A DNA stretch of 64,000 bases from Nicotiana tabacum (GCF_000715075.1 NC_134100.1:26838609-26902608), one strand, 5' to 3'. Positions 23,097-34,884 are shown, numbered from the stretch's first letter. The notes: generated by a model not told the origin, from the letters alone. A program made the numbers and translations.

Positions 23097-26000
23097 TTCT
23101 CTTTTTACTGGTTCTAATGACATGGCATGCACAGCGGATCTTCGACCTAGTCTAATAAATCAATCTGAAACCGACTCAATGATGCAAAAGGTCGTTTGTG
23201 ACGATGAATCTGAATGTGACGAAGGTGAAGCCTTCGAAGAAATAAACCGAGAACTGTGCCAATTTGAAGAGAAACCTAAGCCTAACCTAAATGACACCGA
23301 GGCTGTAAATCTAGGAGACGCTTATAATGTCCAAGAGACCAAAATTAGCATCCACATTGAGCCGAATGTCAGAACAGAATTGATCAAAACTCTCAGGGAA
23401 TTCAAAGATGTTTTTGCCTAGTCATATGATGATATGCCTGGATTAAGCACCAATTTAGTGGTTCACAAATTGCCCACTGACCCGGCATACCCTCCGGTCA
23501 AGCAAAAACTAAGGAAATTTAAAACAGAAATGAGCGTGAAGATCAAAGAAGAAGTGATTAAGCAATTGCAATCGAAGGTCATTCGGGTCACTCGGTATCC
23601 CGAGTGGTTGGCCAATGTGGTACCAGTCCCAAAGAAGGATGGAAAAATCAGGGTGTGCGTTGACTACCGCAACCTCAACAAAGCAAGTCCCAAGGACAAT
23701 TTTCCGCTACCCAACATTCATATCCTGATCGACAATTGCGCTGGGCGCGAGATCGGATCCTTTGTGGATTGTTATGCGGGTTATCATCAGATCCTAATGG
23801 ACGAGGAGGATGCTGAGAAGACAGCGTTTATTACGCCATGGGGAACCTACTGTTATCGGGTAATGCCGTTCGGGTTAAAGAACGCTGGGGCAACATACAT
23901 GCGAGCAATGACTGCGGTGTTTCATGACATGATACACAAGGAAATTGAGGTGTACGTCGATGATGTGATCATCAAATCTTGGCGTCAGGAGGACCATGTA
24001 GCAGACCTAAGGAGATTTTTTCAAAGACTCCGGAGGTATGATATCAAGCTTAACCCGGCCAAATGCGCATTCGGGGTTCCATCAGGAAAGTTGCTAGGAT
24101 TCATCGTCAGTCGACGGGGGATTGAGTTAGACCCATCCAAAATTGAATCCATCCGAGATTTGCCACCGCCAAGGAACAAAACAGAGGTAATGAGTTTGCT
24201 GGGTAGACTCAATTACATCAGCAGGTTCATCGCTCAACTCACAGCAACTTGTGAGCCCATATTTCGGCTGCTGAGAAAGGATGCTGCAGTAGGTTGGACG
24301 GCAGAATGTCAGGAGGCTTTCTACCAAATCAAAGGGTATCTGTCTAATCCACCCGTATTGGTCCCGCCTAAGCCCGGGAAACCCCTAATCCTTTACCTGA
24401 CGGTCTTGGAAAATTCATTTGGTTGTGTACTGGGGCAACATGATGACACAGGAAGGAAGGAGCAGGCCATCTACTATCTCAGTAAGAAATTTACAGTGCA
24501 TGAGGTCAAGTACACTCAACTCGAGAAAACATGCTGCGCCCTAACTTGGGTAGCTCAGAAATTGAAGCACTACCTGTCTTCATATACTACGTATCTCATA
24601 TCCCGTTTGGACCCATTGAAATATATATTTCAGAAACCTATGCCCACGGGAAGGTTGGCAAAATGGCAAATTCTGCTCACCGAGTTTGATATCGTCTATG
24701 TGACGAGGACAGCCATGAAAGCCCAGGCACTGGCAGACCATTTGGCAGAGAATCCCGTTGATGAAAAATACGAGCCCTTAAGAACGTATTTTCCTGACGA
24801 AGAGGAGAAGCATACGAATGAGTTGGAATTACCCGAGGAACCGGGTTGGAAGCTTTTCTTCGATGGAGATGCAAACGCAAAAGGGGTTGGAATAGGAGCA
24901 GTACTCATTTCTGAAACAGGACGGCATTATCCTGTTACGGCTCAACTACGCTTCTATTGCACCAACAATATGGCCGAGTATGAGGCTTGCATTCTGGGTC
25001 TGCGCCTGGCTGCTGACATGGATGTCCAAGACGTCTTGGTCTTGGGAGACTCGGACCTCTTGATACATCAAATTCAGGGAGAATGGGAAACACGAGATCT
25101 AAAACTCGTACCATACCGACAATGCTTGCATGATCTGAGCAAGCAATTTCGATCGGTAAAGTTCAAACACATCCCGAGAGTTCACAATGAGGTTGCGGAT
25201 GCCTTAGCCACCTTAGCATCAATGTTGCACCACCCTGACAAAATGTATGTTGATCCTCTACACATCCAGGTCCGTGATCAGCACGCCTACTGCAATGCCG
25301 TAGAAGAAGAAGCAGATGGCGAACCCTGGTTTCATGATATCAAGGAATACCTCAGGATGGGGATATATCCGGAACATGCCTCTGGAGACCAAAAAGAGCC
25401 CTTCGGCGTCTGTCGAATGGTTTCTTCCTCAGTGGGGGAATATTGTACAAAAGAACCCCGGATTTGGGATTGTTGAGGTGCATAGATGCCGGGCAGGCAA
25501 CGTCGGTTATGGCAGAAGTACATGCTGGAGTTTGTGGACCACACATGAGAGGATATGTATTGGCAAGAAAAATCCTTCGAACAGGGTGTTATTGGCTAAC
25601 CATGGAACACGACTGCATCACTTTCGTGAGGAAATGCCATCAGTGCCAGATACATGGAGATTCAATTCATTCTCCGCCAACAGAGTTACATACGATGTCA
25701 GCACCCTGGCCGTTTGTAGCATGGGGCATGGATGTCATTGGGCCCATCGAGCCAGCAGCATCCAACGGTCATAGGTTCATTCTAGTGACCATTGATTACT
25801 TCACCAAATGGGTTGAGGCTAAAACCTTCAAATCAGTAACCAAGAAGGCAGTGGTGGACTTTGTTCACTCCCATATCATCTGCAGATTTGGGATCCCAAA
25901 AGTAATCATCACGGATAACGGTGCGAATCTTAATAGCAGCCTGATGAGAGAGGTATGCCAACAATTCAAGATTATACACCGCAATTCCACCCCATATCGT

Positions 26001-26573
26001 CCCAAGGCGAATGGAGCAGTCGAAGCAGCCAACAAGAATATCAAGAAGATACTGCGGAAGATGGTGGAAGGATCCAGACAATGGCACGAGAAATTACCTT
26101 TTGCCTTGTTGGGGTACCGCACTACCGTCCGGACTTCCGTAGGCACAACTCCTTATTTGTTGGTGTATGGAACTGAGGCCGTGATACCAGCGGAGGTCGA
26201 AATTCCGTCCCTTCGAATTGTCGCTGAAGCCGGGATTGATGATGATGAATGGGTCAAAGCTCGATTGGAACAGTTGAGCCTGATAGATGAGAAAAGATTG
26301 GCAGCAGTGTGCCATGGTCAGCTGTACCAGAAGAGAATGGCAAGAGCGTATAATAAGAAGGTGCGCCCCAGGAAGTTTGAAGTAGGTCAGCTGGTATTGA
26401 AGAAGATCCTCCCACATCAGGTCGAGGCAAAAGGCAAATTCGCCCCAAATTGGCAAGGGCCTTATATCGTGACCAGAGTATTGTCCAACGGTGCTTTGTG
26501 TTTGACAGATGTCGAAGGTAGATGTGTCGACATGGCTATCAATTCAGATGCAGTCAAGAGATATTATGCGTAA
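23097..26573 (+). pseudogene. RT - RNase H - archaeal-type RNase H - integrase of element B (one nonsense codon, one frameshift)
   Basis: The frame entered from the intron runs to TAG at 23419-23421, where element A has a tryptophan codon, and continues in the same frame to 25476. It contains RT (about 23560-24130) with an intact YVDD at 23953-23964, an RNase H (24330-24690) and a second archaeal-type RNase H (24840-25230; FFDGDANAKGVGIGAV, GDSDLLIHQ). A 1-nt change near 25390-25405 shifts the frame. The integrase then occupies 25443-26573, with an H-H-CHQC finger, catalytic D, D and E at WGMDV, ITDNGA and GAVEAA, and the KRYYA end. There is no chromodomain, as usual for the Tat group. It is clearly more intact than element A. 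Confidence 0.9.
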
Positions 26574-27361
26574 TTTCTTTAATTATGGCAATTGTTCGGT
26601 TTGTTTGTTTGTATTTGGCATTTATTGGATAATGAGATGACGGAGGCAATTCTTTCTTCTACCCAAACACTGTTTAACCCTTGCTTCCCCCTTTGAGCCT
26701 TAAGTTATTCTTTCATACCCCTCTTTTGGAATCAATAATAGGAAAGACATGAAAAAAGAAGAAGAGAGAAAAAGAAAGAAAAATGAAAAGAAGGAAAAGA
26801 AAAAAAAGAAGAAGATAAAATCACAGGAAATACAAAAACGTGGGAACTACGTTTGACCTGATTCCTCAAAGAGGATACGTAGGCGCCTCACGGCTCGGTC
26901 ATAGTATGCATCATAGTAAATATAGGATGCATAATGTACATAGTGTGCATAATAGGCACAATGTGCGTAACGCACATAGCTCAACATAAGCATAAAAAAT
27001 AAATTCCCCAAGCAAGAAAACTGGGGCAGAGGTTATGTTTTAAGTTCCAACAAAGGTTTGATTCCAAAAGTTGTAGAACATCACCCTTCAAATTGTTTTC
27101 ATTTTTGTAGCCTTTCTTCAATCCTACACCAAAACCAACATCAACATCCAAAAGACCTCCCGATCAATGTTCGAGAGATGCCAAATCCGGCAAATAAGGT
27201 CGAGAATAATACACTGATCCCCAGCAAAGAAGAGGATCGTAAGACTGGGAATGAGTTGATAGTCAAAAGAATCCCCGGAAGAGAGGTTCGTATCTACAAC
27301 ACCCCGGATCCTCGAAAGAAATAAAATGAGAGAGCCTTATCGGTGAAAACCTTCACAGGCA
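26574..27361 (+). other. 3' UTR of element B, proximal part
   Basis: No gene is visible. It has a purine-only-like A/G run (26738-26820), structured motif copy 5 (26844-26900), a cluster of 'gcataatgtacatagtgtgc'-like words (26900-26990), and AACTGGGGCAGA near 27018. Confidence 0.65.
26844..26900 (+). other. Structured motif copy 5 (after integrase, element B)
   Basis: The outer stem is CTACG (26847-26851) with CGTAG (26878-26882). The inner stem is TTTGA (26852-26856) with TCAAA (26866-26870) around CCTGATTCC. A short GCC / GGC hairpin (26885-26894) and CTCGGTCA follow. It sits at the same place relative to integrase as copy 1 in element A. Confidence 0.65.
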
Positions 27362-28374
27362 CCGGGAATACATTTTAAGTTCTAGGTCGCCCACCAGTAT
27401 AATGCGGGAATACATTTAAGTTCTAGGTTGCCCACCAGTATAATGCGGGAATACTTTTAAGTTCTAGGTCGCCCACCAGTATAATGCGGGAATACTTTTA
27501 AGTTCTAGGTCGCCCACCAGTATAATGCGGGAATACTTTTTAAGTTCTAGGTCGCCCACCAGTATAATGCGGGAATACTTTTTAAGTTCTAGGTCGCCCA
27601 CCAGTATAATGCGGGAATACATTTAAGTTCTAGGTCACCCACCAGTAAAATGCGGGAATACATTTAAGTTCTAGGTCGCCCACCAGAATAATGCGGGAAT
27701 ACTTTTAAGTTCTAGGTCGCCCACCAGTATAATGCGGGAATACATTTAAGTTCTAGGTCGCCCACCAGTATAATGCGGGAATACTTTTAAGTTCTAGGTC
27801 GCCCACCAGTATAATGCGGGAATACTTTTTAAGTTCTAGGTCGCCCACCAGTATAATGCGGGAATACATTTAAGTTCTAGGTCGCCCACCAGTATAATGC
27901 GGGAATACATTTTAAGTTCTAGGTCGCCCACCAGTATAATGCGGGAATACTTTTTAAGTTCTAGGTCGCCCACCAGTATAATGCGGGAATACATTTTAAG
28001 TTCTAGGTCGCCCACCAGTATAATGCGGGAATACATTTTAAGTTCTAGGTCGCCCACCAGTATAATGCGGGAATACATTTTAAGTTCTAGGTCGCCCACC
28101 AGTATAATGCGGGAATACATTTTAAGTTCTAGGTCGCCCACCAGTATAATGCGGGAATACATTTTAAGTTCTAGGTCGCCCACCAGTATAATGCGGGAAT
28201 ACTTTTAAGTTCTAGGTCGCCCACCAGTATAATGCGGGAATACTTTTAAGTTCTAGGTCGCCCACCAGTATAATGCGGGAATACATTTTAAGTTCTAGGT
28301 CGCCCACCAGTATAATGCAGGAATGCATTTTAAGTTCTAGGTCGCCCACCAGTATAATGCGGGAATACATTTTA
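27362..28374 (+). repeat. Tandem array, unit about 39-42 bp, 24 units
   Basis: The unit contains TTCTAGGTCGCCCACCAG followed by tataatgcgggaatac and a variable ACATTTTAAG or ACTTTTAAG tail. I counted 24 units. Length variation is almost confined to the T run. Reading frames on both strands here (about 100 aa) are products of the repeat. It is in the 3' UTR of element B. Confidence 0.95.
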
Positions 28375-28926
28375 GCTCTAGAGTTTGGAATCAGTAGCCC
28401 CACCTGAAGACGGAAGGTTACAACAGAGATCCCCAAGCAGGAAACAATAAAATCCCCAGCACTAAGAAGCAGAAGGCTGCAAAAGCAAGCGCACATTCAA
28501 AAGGAAGAAGGAACACGTCTCAGAAGAAGCAGTTTGAGAACGCTATGGCATGCCCAACATGACGATTCTGATGAAAAGTCATACCGCTGAAGAAACCATT
28601 GAAAGATTTAAGGAGGAAAGCCATGTTCCCAGCAAATCAAGCAAAGTGATGAGAACTGACATTCAGAAAAGGTGAAGGGTCAGCATCATCTCCAAGTTCA
28701 CAAAATAAAGGCGTCAGAAGAAAGCGTTAGCCGACAAGAAAGCAAGACAACAAGAACAAGTTGGAGATGGATGAGATCTCATACTCTAGCTTAACTTCTT
28801 GTTTTTCCTTTTAGAGCAACGTAACAGGGAGATCGGTTGAGCAGTAGCATCCTACAGCAGCATGCGACAGCGCGCAACAGCAGCAAGCAATACAGTCACA
28901 CGGTAGTCCCAGCTACCAAAATTTCC
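28375..28926 (+). other. 3' UTR of element B, distal part
   Basis: A-rich sequence with scattered 'gaagaagcag' words. I see no gene or defined structure. Confidence 0.5.
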
Positions 28927-28996
28927 CGAACTACATTGACCTGATTCCTGTTTCAGCCCAGGATATGTAGGAAACCTCTGAAGCAAAGGTTCGGTC
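28927..28996 (+). other. Structured motif copy 6 (before polypurine tract, element B)
   Basis: The outer stem is CTACA (28931-28935) with TGTAG (28966-28970). The conserved CTGATTCCTG lies inside. The following hairpin is AACCT (28973-28977) with AGGTT (28987-28991), then TTCGGTCA. It sits at the same place relative to the LTR as copy 2 in element A, and both use the A-T version of the outer pair. Confidence 0.6.
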
Positions 28997-29088
28997 AAAT
29001 CTTTTTCAAAAAATGCTTCACACGGAGTATTCGGACGGGCAAAAATCGCTCGCTTATCTTTGCGCGAAAACCCTTCGTGTCTTCGTGC

Positions 29089-29101
29089 AAAGAGGGGCAG
29101 C
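29089..29101 (+). other. Polypurine tract of element B
   Basis: AAAGAGGGGCAGC immediately precedes the 3' LTR. It is identical to the tract of element A. Confidence 0.85.
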
Positions 29102-32100
29102 TGTAAGCACGTGATTTTTGCTTTACGAGCAATCGCTCCAAAAGAAAATAAAAATAGTAACAAATGGTTTCGCTGTACAAATGTTTGAGTTTTCGTGACA
29201 TGTGTTGTTAGTCATTTGTGGATCTGTCCATTTTTGCATTTAATCATTAACAAACAAAATATGTATGTCAGGATGATTAAACCATAATTCGGTCAGTAAA
29301 AGAAAATTCAAAAATAGATATATATGTGTGCATCGTTTGTTCTAGGTTTTTAACTTACTTAAATAATTTTGTGGTAATTGTGTTAAAATGTTGCATTGTT
29401 GTTTAGTTTTAATTTCGTTATTTATTATTTTTATTTTTATTTTTTGTTTTAAAAGAAAAAAAATGAAATTAGAAAACAAAAGTGAAGGAAATCGGTTTGG
29501 GCCAAAAATTAAACAAAATAACTGGCCCAACCAGCACTCAGGCCCAGTCCAAATCCGGTTGCCCAGACACCTCCTTAAACGACACCGTTTCAGGCCAATC
29601 CATCTCAGCCGTTCCAATCAATCCAATCCAACGGTCCAGGATCATTTTCAGCAACCCGTGTTCAAACCCGACCCAATAACCAATCCGACCCAACCCCTCA
29701 CTTAAACCAAACGACCCCGTTTAACTACCAAACGACCCCGTCTCATTTCCCACCCTCAGATCCAAGCCGTTGAGATCATATGATCTAACGGCTCAGATCC
29801 GATCAACCTCCCCATATATAAACTCAGCCCTTACCCCGCACCCCCTATACCAACCCCACCCTTCATCGTCCCCAAACTCAAACCTGAAACCCCCCGAACC
29901 CTAGCAGCCGCCCTAGTCTCCTTCGCCATTAAAGCCGGCAGCACGAACGCCGGTGACCACCTCCTGAACACCCTAAGACCCCCTCACTCTCCTGAACATG
30001 GATCTACTATCCATTTGCCTCGAATCACTTTCGTTCGTCTCGAATCTTCATTTGAAGATTTGAGTCGAACCCGGACCTACACCAAACCTCACCATCTTTG
30101 TATCAGCCACTCCCCTGACCTTCCTCGTGACCAAACCAAGCTTGGTTTGGTCCGAATCTACCCACAACTCCCTAAAAATCAAATCTGGGGATCCAAAACC
30201 TAGAACACTAATAGCCTTGGAATCCGGCCGGTCTTGACAAGGGTTTGAGGTCTAATAGACCTTAATCAAGGTGTTCTCATGTGAGAACACCCTGATTAAA
30301 GTTTGTTCGGCCTCAAGAGTTCGAAGTCGAGTCAGATTTGGGTCCGTTTTGATTTCAAACTTTTTCGGTAAGTTTCCTTTTCTCTTTGTTTGGTTCTGAT
30401 TAAGTCATTAGCATGCTTTGTGGTAATTGCTTGTTATTTCCTGATAGTTTCTTAATTTCTTTCTTCTCTGTAAAGACCTTTTATTTGGTCGATTGTGTTC
30501 TGTGTATGATTTAAATGTATCCTATGATAAGCATGTCCGATTAGTATAGTCGTCGCATGAATAAACTTATATAGGTTCCCAGTAATTGAACACAAAATTG
30601 TCTGATGCCCTTTAGGTCCCCGAACGTATTGTTTATATGAGCGACTGATTATTACATGCTATAATTAGTATAGTCGACTCGATAAATGTCGTTGATTAGT
30701 TTCTATAACTAATGAATCGAACGAGCTAATAAGGTCGCATGACTAATTGAACGTTGCCACTAACTGAATGCCCCAGCATTGTTTAAAATGGTTGGTTTGC
30801 ATTGTAAAAATGACTGAAAAGGTTCAGTCCAGGCAGTCTTAAATCTGAACTTTCGCCAGTTCAAAAATGCCCTGAGGCTGCAATAGGCAGGGCAGTAATA
30901 ATCAAGGTTAAGCAGGGGTATTCTGGGGTGTTAAAAAGGGCAGAAAGATTAGTTTAAATGAGCTGACAAGTAGGGTACTGATTTAGGATTAAACTAATAC
31001 CAATGGGGAGCAAGACATAAGAGTATGGGGCTTGAAATGAATAATAAAATGATGCCCATAACTCTTGATTAAACAAAAGACCAGGCGTGGGAAACAAAGG
31101 GGCTGACACCAAAGATGCTTAGGCATGGGCTTAAAGGGTATGGGTATTCTGCCAATTGGCAGGGGAGGCAGCTCAGCTGCACTGGTTCATTTGGCCTATA
31201 AATAGGCCATTTGAGAACTTAAAAAGGGCTGGACTTTTAGTCTTCCGAAAAGGAAAAAAAAGGCTGGAATTTTTAGTCTTAAAGCTGAAACTTTTAGTCT
31301 GAAGAAGGGTTTACTGAGTCTAAAGAAAGCTGAAAAACATAAGTTAGTTTCCGAATAGATTGTAACCAAACACCATTTGAAAGTTGAATAAGAATTTATA
31401 TTGGTCAAGCTGCCTTGGCCAAGTTCTGTCATCTGCATTGACTGAGCTGTTTGTTGGTTGCTGAACTGTTGGTATTTGCTGCATTGAACACTCTTTTACT
31501 TCTGGGGTTTCATTACTCTTCGTCTGGAATTACTGGTTTGGCACTCGACCATTCGCTGGTTTCTTTTGTTCTGGGAATTATTGTTGGTTGTTCGTGGATT
31601 GTGGAAAACATTTGGTGTTTGGTTTGTTGCTGTGCTGTTGCTGTGTACCTGTTGTTGCTGTGTTTACTGCATACTGCCCAGCTGATCATTCCTTTCTTCC
31701 TTTCATTTCCTTACCAGGTACACAATTGATACCACCAATGTAACTGAGAGTTTGAGCATGAATGCAAAAGAGAGGACCTGCAGATTGTTTTTATATATAC
31801 ATGAACTGTTACATTAAATGTCATGAAATAGTTACATTTTCGTTTGGATAATATAAGTAGCCTACATGCTCAGTATATCAATGTAGGCTAATGAATAATA
31901 GTCATATATGTATGATGTTAGGTGAAAAACATTCCCAGTGTAATAAGTTGTATTTTAGACTTAGTTTGATGGTGTAGTATATTCTCTAATGTAGGCCCAA
32001 TAGGAAAACTATCCACATGAGTTAAAGTTCTTTCCCTTTTTGCCAAATTGTCACATATAAATTGATAAAGAACAAAGAATCAGTTCTAGGCCTCAACCTC

Positions 32101-33034
32101 AGGAAGGCCGAGCCCAAATCGAAACAAATCAGCTAGGCCTGTATAGGGAAAACAGGGGCCCAAGTCTGGCCATCTCGCATGAGCTGGGTTTGGGCCCATA
32201 ATTTTCGACTAGTTGTCCATAAGTGCAGTCACGTTTTATTATTCTGTAAAAGCACTTTAAATCCTGTTATAAATAAGCTCGCAAGCATGTAATCGACTAA
32301 GGCTATTTACTGCTTTCGATTGATAGAGACAAACACGACAAGAAACGTAGTTGCTATAGGATATCCTTTAAAAATAACAACGAGATGAGCCTCGATAAAA
32401 ATAAACAAAACGCAGATGCGGGGCCCTTGTTAAATATATATTATTGAAGCATTTAGTTTCCAGGACGGGTTGTTTAGCAAATCTCACAACCCTCCTAAAA
32501 TAACAATACGTTAGACTCTTTAGGACGCACCTTAATAAATCTTACCTTCGTAAACTCGGGTGCACATTGATGTGACCCAAATCCAAATCTCAACGGAGTC
32601 AAAAGGTGTCGACGACCACGGGTACATTGATTGTAACGCGATTCGAGATACATTTTCACAACGTTGCAATTCTTGTAAAAACAATAATAATAAAGCGGTT
32701 AAAAGTTAGAATTTGCATATAAGGTCATACTTGTATAAAATCAGATAATCAAGCCGAATATAACAGTTGAGCGACCGTGCTAGAACCACGGAACTCGGGA
32801 ATGCCTAACACCTTCTCCCGGGTTAACAGAATTCCTTATCTAGATTTCTGGTACGCAGACTGTAATATAGAGTCATTCATTTCCTCAATTCGGGATTAAA
32901 ATTGGTGACTTGGGACACCCTAAATCTCCCAAGTGGCGACTCTGAAATAATTAAACCAATCCCGTTTCGATTGTCCTTTAATTGGAAAAAACTCCCTCGC
33001 ACCCCCTGCGGGCGCGGAAAAAGGAGGTGTGACA
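29102..33034 (+). repeat. 3' LTR of element B
   Basis: This is the near-identical partner of 11639-15572 with the same ends. It carries the promoter palindrome and TATATAAA (29815-29822), and the hairpin at 30262-30299. As the downstream LTR it could start transcripts running into 33035 and beyond. Confidence 0.95.
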
Positions 33035-33039
33035 CTTCC
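33035..33039. repeat. Right target-site duplication of element B
   Basis: CTTCC, the partner of CTTTC at 11634-11638. Confidence 0.75.
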
Positions 33040-33051
33040 CTGTGATGTCAG

Positions 33052-33659
33052 GTCATAGGGCTTCCAGGAAGAAGGCCCCAGTCCCTGCATTTTGCTAGGC
33101 TGTCGCATGGATGCAATTTATCTTGGCTGAGTCCGTCCGAGGGGTCCATGCTCAGCCCCTCCAGACTAGAGACTCATCTCGTGACATGATTATTCGGGAT
33201 GAGATCTCCCCCCGACCAGTCTATCACCTTGTGAGCGAGCACTCTAATGGGGATGAATCTCCATCAAGGAAAAGGAGGAGGGTAGAAATCGGGAAGAAAG
33301 TCGCCACTAATACTAGAAAGAGCAGAACTGGTACATCGGAGATGGCATCGGTACCTGTTTTTATGGCAAAAGACATTTTGGCAGGAAGGTCTCCTCGGAC
33401 TGAAGGAATATACCAAGGAGGGGGATTTGCGCGTTCTTCCGAGGGCCAAGCATCATCTACCGTTGGAGGAGGCGTACACGCCGAGGGCGACGGTTCGGGT
33501 TCAGACGTCGACCCAGAAGATGTACGAGAGTTCTTAGACCGTCATACTCGTGTAGAAGTAAGGATGGAGGGTTCTGACCGACATATTGTCGTTCCTGGAG
33601 ACTACGACTTGTTGTCGAATAGTGATCAAGCGACTTCGGAGATTTCGTACCTTTGTTGA
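33052..33659 (+). pseudogene. Antisense additional ORF of element C, right part
   Basis: The acceptor ATGTCAG ends at 33051. The following exon aligns with the start of the last exon of the second copy (63646 onward) through shared words such as AGGGCTTCC/AGGGCTCCTCC and TGCATT(T/C)(T/C)GCTAG. The open frame 33111-33659 encodes a basic stretch (SRKRRRVEIGKK), possibly a nuclear localisation signal, and an acidic serine/glycine-rich tail (EGDGSGSDVDPEDVREFLDRH). It ends at TGA 33657-33659, about 14 bp before the truncated pol of element C, which runs the other way. With 11581-11638 it would have formed an intron of about 70 bp before element B landed there. Confidence 0.6.
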
Positions 33660-33672
33660 TATGTAACTAATG

Positions 33673-34875
33673 TTTTTCAAGGTGGGGATACCTTGTTTCT
33701 GCTTCAACTAAAGTTTTGTTGATATAGTAAATCAGAGATTGCGTACCTTTGTTTTCGCGGACTAAAACCGCGCTTACCGCGACTTCGGAGACAACTAGGT
33801 AGACAAGGAGGCATTGGCCTGGATCTACCTTGGCGAGTAAGGGTGGTGAGGACAAGTAGGTTTTTAGTTTTCTCAGGGCGTCGACATACTCCGAATTCCA
33901 CTGGAGCACGTTATCTTTCTTTAGCACACTGAAAAATTTATGAAACCTGTTTGACGATCGTGAGATGAACCTCCACAGGGTGGCAATCCAACCTATCAGT
34001 TTTTGTACCTGTTTTTTGCTAGTTAACATTTCCGGTATTCCTTCGATGGACTTAATCTGATCTAAGTTAACCTCGATGCCTCTTTGCGATACCAGAAAAC
34101 CAAGAAATTTGCCCGAGGTTACACCGAAGGCACATTTTTTGGGGTTTAGTTTCATGTCGTACTGCCTTAATATGTCGAAGGCTTCCTTTAGATGATCGAT
34201 ATGATCTTCTTTCCTTTTCGACATAAACAGCATGTCGTCGATGTAGACATTCATTATTTTTCCGAGTTGATCTTTGAACATCTTGGTGACCAGTCTCTGA
34301 TACGTCGCCCCTGCATTCTTTAATCCAAATGGCATGACCTTACAACAGTACATTCCTTGGTGAGTGATGAAAGTGGTTTTCTCCTGGTCTTCTTCCTCCA
34401 TGAGGATCTGTTGTACCCCGAGTAGGCATCTAAGAAGCTTAGCAGCTCGTGTCCTGTAATTGCATCGATGAGTTGGTTGATGTGTGGCAATGGAAAGGAG
34501 TCTTTTGGGCATGCCTTCTTTAGGTATGTGAAATCTATACAAATCCGCCACTTTCTGTTTTTCTTATTCACTATGACCACATTGGCGACCCACTGGGAGA
34601 TATTTTGATTCTCAGATGGAGCCATTTGCGTGCAACTTATCGATTTCTTCGCTGACGGCTTCGTTGATTGCGGTGTTGAACTTCCTCCTTATTTGCCGCA
34701 CTGACGGGTAGAGAGGGTCAGCATTCAGTTTGTGCGTGGCGATGTCTTTCGGGATACCTGGCATATCTGCATGGGAGAAGGCAAACAGATCAGCATTGTC
34801 AGTTAAGAATTTACGAAACTTACCTGGTTCTGAGAGGTTGTGCCCGATATAGAGACTGGACGAGACTGATTGCAT
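33673..34875 (-). pseudogene. RT and partial RNase H of element C
   Basis: The minus strand has three overlapping frames. 34612-34875 holds the pre-RT segment (DIATHKLNADPLYPSVRQ). 34320-34625 holds the RT fingers (RICIDFTYLKKACPKDSFPLP). 33673-34551 holds the palm with MPFGLKNAGATYQR and YIDDM, an acceptable form of the catalytic box, then the start of RNase H (SLIYYINKTL). At least two frame breaks occur. The protein stops at LEKH followed by a stop, where intact relatives continue, so the end is a deletion junction. Confidence 0.85.
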
Positions 34876-34884
34876 GGCTTGTAT

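Larger units (their letters stand above)
11639..33034 (+). mobile_element. Element B: 21.4-kb Ogre-like (Tat lineage) Ty3-gypsy retrotransposon
   Basis: Both LTRs (3934 and 3933 bp) start TGTAAGCACG and end GGTGTGACA. Following the 5' LTR is a primer site complementary to a tRNA-Arg 3' end. Then come ORF1, gag-protease-G-patch, a short intron, RT with two RNase H domains and integrase, a 3' UTR with a 24-unit tandem array, and a polypurine tract. ORF1 upstream of gag, the intron between protease and RT, the second RNase H and the very large size are all known Ogre traits. By eye I count about 35 differences between the LTRs, near 1%, so the insertion is young. Two nonsense codons and two frameshifts make it non-autonomous now. 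It lies inside a short intron of the antisense ORF of element C. Confidence 0.95.

Noticed and set aside
27836..28208. Open frames of about 100-115 aa on both strands
   Set aside because: They are translations of the tandem array; unit-length variation happens to keep frames open.
27362..28374. Regular repeat spacing resembling a CRISPR array
   Set aside because: There are no unique spacers. The whole unit is repeated, and the context is a plant retrotransposon.
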